From NCBI GenBank assembly GCA_027073875.1, contig JALTEO010000191.1, positions 1-8,497 on the forward strand: 8,497 nt of DNA, read 5' to 3'. The translations under genes and the position numbers were made by a program. Positions 6,309 to 8,497 of this stretch are shown here, piece by piece; the stretch's first letter is position 1; each line of letters begins with the position of its first letter. The notes under the pieces are model-generated. The model saw only the letters and a program-made list of their open reading frames with translations, did no database searches and was not told where the DNA came from. This stretch comes from Bacteroidales bacterium. GTDB lineage: Bacteria; Bacteroidota; Bacteroidia; Bacteroidales; JALTDM01.

Positions 6309-7784
6309 TTAATGAATAATTCTTTTAATAATCCGGTTAATTTCTATATTAATATCTTCCGATATTTTCAGTAAATACAATATCCCAATAAAAATTACAG
6401 TAACAACACTGCCTTTTAATATTGCATCAAAATACGGATTAGCAAGCGATGGCAAGAAATAAGCCGCTAAATAGGCGACACCGCCTAACAGGATAATTAT
6501 AAAAAGATTGACGGAATAAGGGAATAACCGTAATTTTCTGTAAAGGAACATCATTTTCAAAAAATTAAATACCAACTTGGCAATCAACGAGCCGATAGCA
6601 GCACCAACGATACCATAGAGAGGAATAAAAATCAGGTTAGCAATTATTACCAATATAAATTGTGAAGCAATAAAATAAGTCCCGAACCTAAAATATTTTG
6701 AGGTGCCTAAAACAATATTAGACACGCCTGAAAACATATCTAGAAGATAGGCAATGCCAATAACGAGAATTACATATTTTCCCGGCAGAAATGCCGGTTT
6801 TAGGATAGCTAAGATATTATCAATATTTACCCAAAGTCCTACGAGAAGTAAGATGCCTATAATTGTTTGGTTTAGTACACTTTTTCTTAGGATAGTATCA
6901 ATTAATTTTACATCGTTTTCTTTCCATGCCTCTGCCACAAAAGTCGAAGAAATTTTGATTAGCGATCTGGCGGGAATAGATACGAGTGTTCCGAAAAAAA
7001 ACATGGTGGTATAAATACCTGTTAGACTCAAACCCTCATAAGCTTGAATCATAATCCGGTCAATGTTTAGCGTTAAAACACCTGCAAAACCGGAGATGAT
7101 AGAGAATAATGCCACCGTTCTCATCTCTTTTTTCAGCTTGGAAGAAATTGGTGTTTTGGGAAATGACAGAAAAAATTCCTTTCGTCTAATTAACAATAAG
7201 ATAATAATTAATAAAGGAATGGTAATAGCTGTTGCATATAGAATTGTAAAAGTACCAAAGTCTATCAGGTGGAAGTAAATGAAAATAATAAAAATGAAAA
7301 TAAACAATCGCTGAGTGAACTCTTTCAGAGCTGTTCCGATAACAGCGTTATACAATACCTTAAAATAATTATCAAAGAAATTGAAAAACAACATAGCAAA
7401 AAGCAACCAAAAGATAATATAGAAATATTGGTCGAACAAGGGATTGCCTTTGCTGTTGAGTAAGTGAAAATAGTGTAAAACCAATAAAACAATGCTACTA
7501 CCAATAAAACCGATAGATTGCACCGAGATGCCAATCATCATAAAACCGTTGTGCTTCTTTTCTTTATTCCTGAAATATGGAAATAACCGCGTAGTAACTG
7601 CATTAAATCCTAAGCTGGAAAACTGCATTGCAATGGTTGCATATGCGACTAAAACACTTAATAGTCCAATCTGCTCAGGTGTTAGCAGTCTTGGAAATAA
7701 GATACCGACATACAAAAATCCTAAAACAATACCGATATAATTGAATATTGTTCCCTTTATGGCTTGTTTCTGAATTTCACCCAT
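6309..7784 (-). CDS. Wzx-like oligosaccharide flippase (MOP superfamily)
   Basis: A 491-residue, very hydrophobic protein with about 12-14 membrane helices across its length, predicted to flip lipid-linked oligosaccharides across the inner membrane. The N-terminus (KGTIFNYIGIVLGF, then LLTPEQIGLLSVLVAY, 34-49) is the typical start of Wzx/PST transporters. Other family-like features are NAVTTRLFPYF (61-71) and GIVGAAIGSLIAKL (391-404) near the end of the second bundle. Charged loops at 72-79, 200-222 and 285-300 separate the helices. The length is normal for the family (about 430-520). I see no glycosyltransferase or polymerase next to it; its downstream partner, 47 nt away, is the sugar dehydratase. 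The ATG at 7784 is preceded by an AT-rich leader. The cargo (O-antigen, capsule, protein-linked glycan or other) cannot be stated. MurJ-like lipid II flipping is an alternative I think less likely from the sequence style. Confidence 0.85.
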   Translation of the reverse strand: MGEIQKQAIKGTIFNYIGIVLGFLYVGILFPRLLTPEQIGLLSVLVAYATIAMQFSSLGFNAVTTRLFPYFRNKEKKHNGFMMIGISVQSIGFIGSSIVLLVLHYFHLLNSKGNPLFDQYFYIIFWLLFAMLFFNFFDNYFKVLYNAVIGTALKEFTQRLFIFIFIIFIYFHLIDFGTFTILYATAITIPLLIIILLLIRRKEFFLSFPKTPISSKLKKEMRTVALFSIISGFAGVLTLNIDRIMIQAYEGLSLTGIYTTMFFFGTLVSIPARSLIKISSTFVAEAWKENDVKLIDTILRKSVLNQTIIGILLLVGLWVNIDNILAILKPAFLPGKYVILVIGIAYLLDMFSGVSNIVLGTSKYFRFGTYFIASQFILVIIANLIFIPLYGIVGAAIGSLIAKLVFNFLKMMFLYRKLRLFPYSVNLFIIILLGGVAYLAAYFLPSLANPYFDAILKGSVVTVIFIGILYLLKISEDINIEINRIIKRIIH

Positions 7785-7825
7785 TTAATTAAAAAAGTGT
7801 TTTTAAAAATAAATTTTGTTCCCCA

Positions 7826-7833
7826 CAAAGAAA
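7826..7833 (-). promoter_or_regulatory. Weak candidate -7 element (TTTCTTTG) for the flippase unit
   Basis: The minus strand has TTTCTTTG, one mismatch from TAnnTTTG, 41 nt upstream of the flippase ATG in the 99-bp divergent region. No -33 TTTG is present at the right spacing, so support is thin. Confidence 0.22.
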
Positions 7834-7853
7834 CGAAATTATTAATGAATTCT

Positions 7854-7861
7854 TACTTTTG
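7854..7861 (+). promoter_or_regulatory. Candidate -7 element (TACTTTTG) for the aminotransferase gene
   Basis: TACTTTTG is a full TAnnTTTG match ending 22 nt upstream of the ATG at 7884, a plausible distance. No TTG is found about 18 bp upstream, so only half of the promoter is recognisable. Confidence 0.4.
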
Positions 7862-7883
7862 TTTTTAACGAAAATTATAACAT

Positions 7884-8497
7884 ATGAAGATTAATTCGAA
7901 ATTACCTGAGGTAGATACCAGCATTTTCGCAGTTATGACAAAAATGGCAAACGATTATGATGCCATTAATTTATCGCAAGGTTTTCCTGATTTTAATACT
8001 TACGACGAACTGATTGACCTCGTCGGATTTTACATGAAACAAGGGAAAAATCAATATGCTCCCATGCCGGGGATATATGACTTACGGTTAAAAATCAGTG
8101 AAAAGATTTCTTTCCTCTATAATGCTCACTATAATCCCGAAACGGAAATTACTGTTACTGCCGGAGCTACGCAAGCTCTTTATACAGCCATCAATGCCTT
8201 TGTGTCGGAAGGTGACGAAGTTATTATTTTTGAACCGGCTTACGATAGTTATTTGCCTGCTATACAGATTAATAAAGGTGTTCCACGATTTGTTTCCATG
8301 CAGCCACCCGACTTTAAAATCAATTGGGATCAAGTTGCAAAGTTGGTTTCGCCACGCACACAAATGATTATCATTAACTCACCACATAATCCGACGGGAA
8401 CCGTTTTAGATGAATCGGATATGAGAGCTCTGGAAAAATTAACCAAAGGTACCAATATCCTAATCCTGAGCGATGAGGTTTACGAACATATTATTTT
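7884..8497 (+). CDS. PLP-dependent class I/II aminotransferase, methionine aminotransferase-like, C-terminus missing (off right edge)
   Basis: The first 204 codons of a fold-type I aminotransferase that continue past the window's end, about half of the usual 380-390 residues. Motifs: LSQGFPDF (30-37, substrate-side loop), NQYAPMPG (56-63), AGATQALYTAINAFV (93-107, phosphate-binding turn and helix), EPAYDSY (117-123), NSPHNPTG (165-172, with N169 contacting the PLP ring oxygen) and SDEVYEH (196-202, with D197 pairing with the PLP ring nitrogen and Y200). The Schiff-base Lys lies beyond the edge. The pattern resembles YbdL/kynurenine-glutamine transaminase K enzymes, often annotated in Bacteroidetes as methionine aminotransferase acting in methionine salvage with an omega-amidase. 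The exact substrate is inferred, not shown. It is transcribed away from the flippase gene with a 99-bp shared intergenic region, and no functional tie to the flippase is evident. ATG at 7884 fits the normal N-terminus of the family. Confidence 0.88.
   Translation, partial: MKINSKLPEVDTSIFAVMTKMANDYDAINLSQGFPDFNTYDELIDLVGFYMKQGKNQYAPMPGIYDLRLKISEKISFLYNAHYNPETEITVTAGATQALYTAINAFVSEGDEVIIFEPAYDSYLPAIQINKGVPRFVSMQPPDFKINWDQVAKLVSPRTQMIIINSPHNPTGTVLDESDMRALEKLTKGTNILILSDEVYEHII

Noticed and set aside
6754..7740. Several plus-strand open frames of 64-86 codons opposite the flippase
   Set aside because: They are complements of hydrophobic helices, lack motifs and are not separated by gene-like spacing.
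8088..8367. Overlapping plus and minus open frames of about 90 codons near the right edge
   Set aside because: Both are shadows of the aminotransferase frame, which carries all the conserved PLP motifs through this stretch.
1..8497. Search for a defence, toxin-antitoxin, phage, transposon or CRISPR system
   Set aside because: All sizeable gene space is filled by recognisable housekeeping or envelope families. I saw no repeat arrays, terminal inverted repeats, integrase or transposase motifs, or paired small toxin-antitoxin genes.

Overview
The window looks like ordinary chromosomal DNA from a member of the Bacteroidota (Bacteroidetes), probably a Bacteroidales- or Flavobacteriia-like organism. 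The evidence is the AT-rich composition, the lack of clear Shine-Dalgarno sequences, promoter elements of the Bacteroidetes type (TAnnTTTG at -7, in one case with TTG 18 bp upstream), and protein families with a typical Bacteroidetes form. I see no rRNA, tRNA, CRISPR array, insertion sequence, phage gene or recognisable defence system.

Layout. (1) Positions 1-469, minus strand: the N-terminal part of a small, unrecognised, membrane-anchored protein that runs off the left edge. (2) A 126-bp divergent promoter region (470-595). (3) Positions 596-3908, plus strand: a tight four-gene operon encoding a membrane-anchored M23 (LytM-type) peptidoglycan endopeptidase, a short MerR-family DNA-binding protein, a NIF3/YbgI-family dinuclear-metal protein with the PII-like insert, and a coiled-coil C4 zinc-ribbon protein (COG1579 type). 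Gaps are 12 nt, a 14-nt overlap and 3 nt. (4) A 23-bp convergent junction (3909-3931) with two overlapping, mutually exclusive hairpins, each placed to end transcription from one side. (5) Positions 3932-7784, minus strand: read in transcription order, a Wzx-like oligosaccharide flippase, a membrane-bound nucleotide-sugar 4,6-dehydratase of the CapD/WbpM/FlaA1 type (with a forced TTG start), and a hotdog-fold acyl-CoA thioesterase. (6) A 99-bp divergent region (7785-7883). (7) Positions 7884-8497, plus strand: the first 204 codons of a PLP-dependent class I/II aminotransferase resembling methionine aminotransferase (YbdL-like), cut by the right edge. No gene-free stretch exceeds 300 bases.

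How they fit together: both multigene units touch the cell envelope. The first has a wall hydrolase beside a small regulator, followed by two widely conserved proteins of unresolved function. The second makes and exports a sugar component (4,6-dehydratase plus flippase), but no glycosyltransferase, polymerase or ligase gene lies in the window, so the glycan cannot be named. The most interesting points are the linked but poorly understood operon partners (MerR, NIF3, zinc ribbon), the orphan flippase/dehydratase unit, the start-site and promoter questions, and the compact convergent terminator. I found no convincing previously undescribed system.
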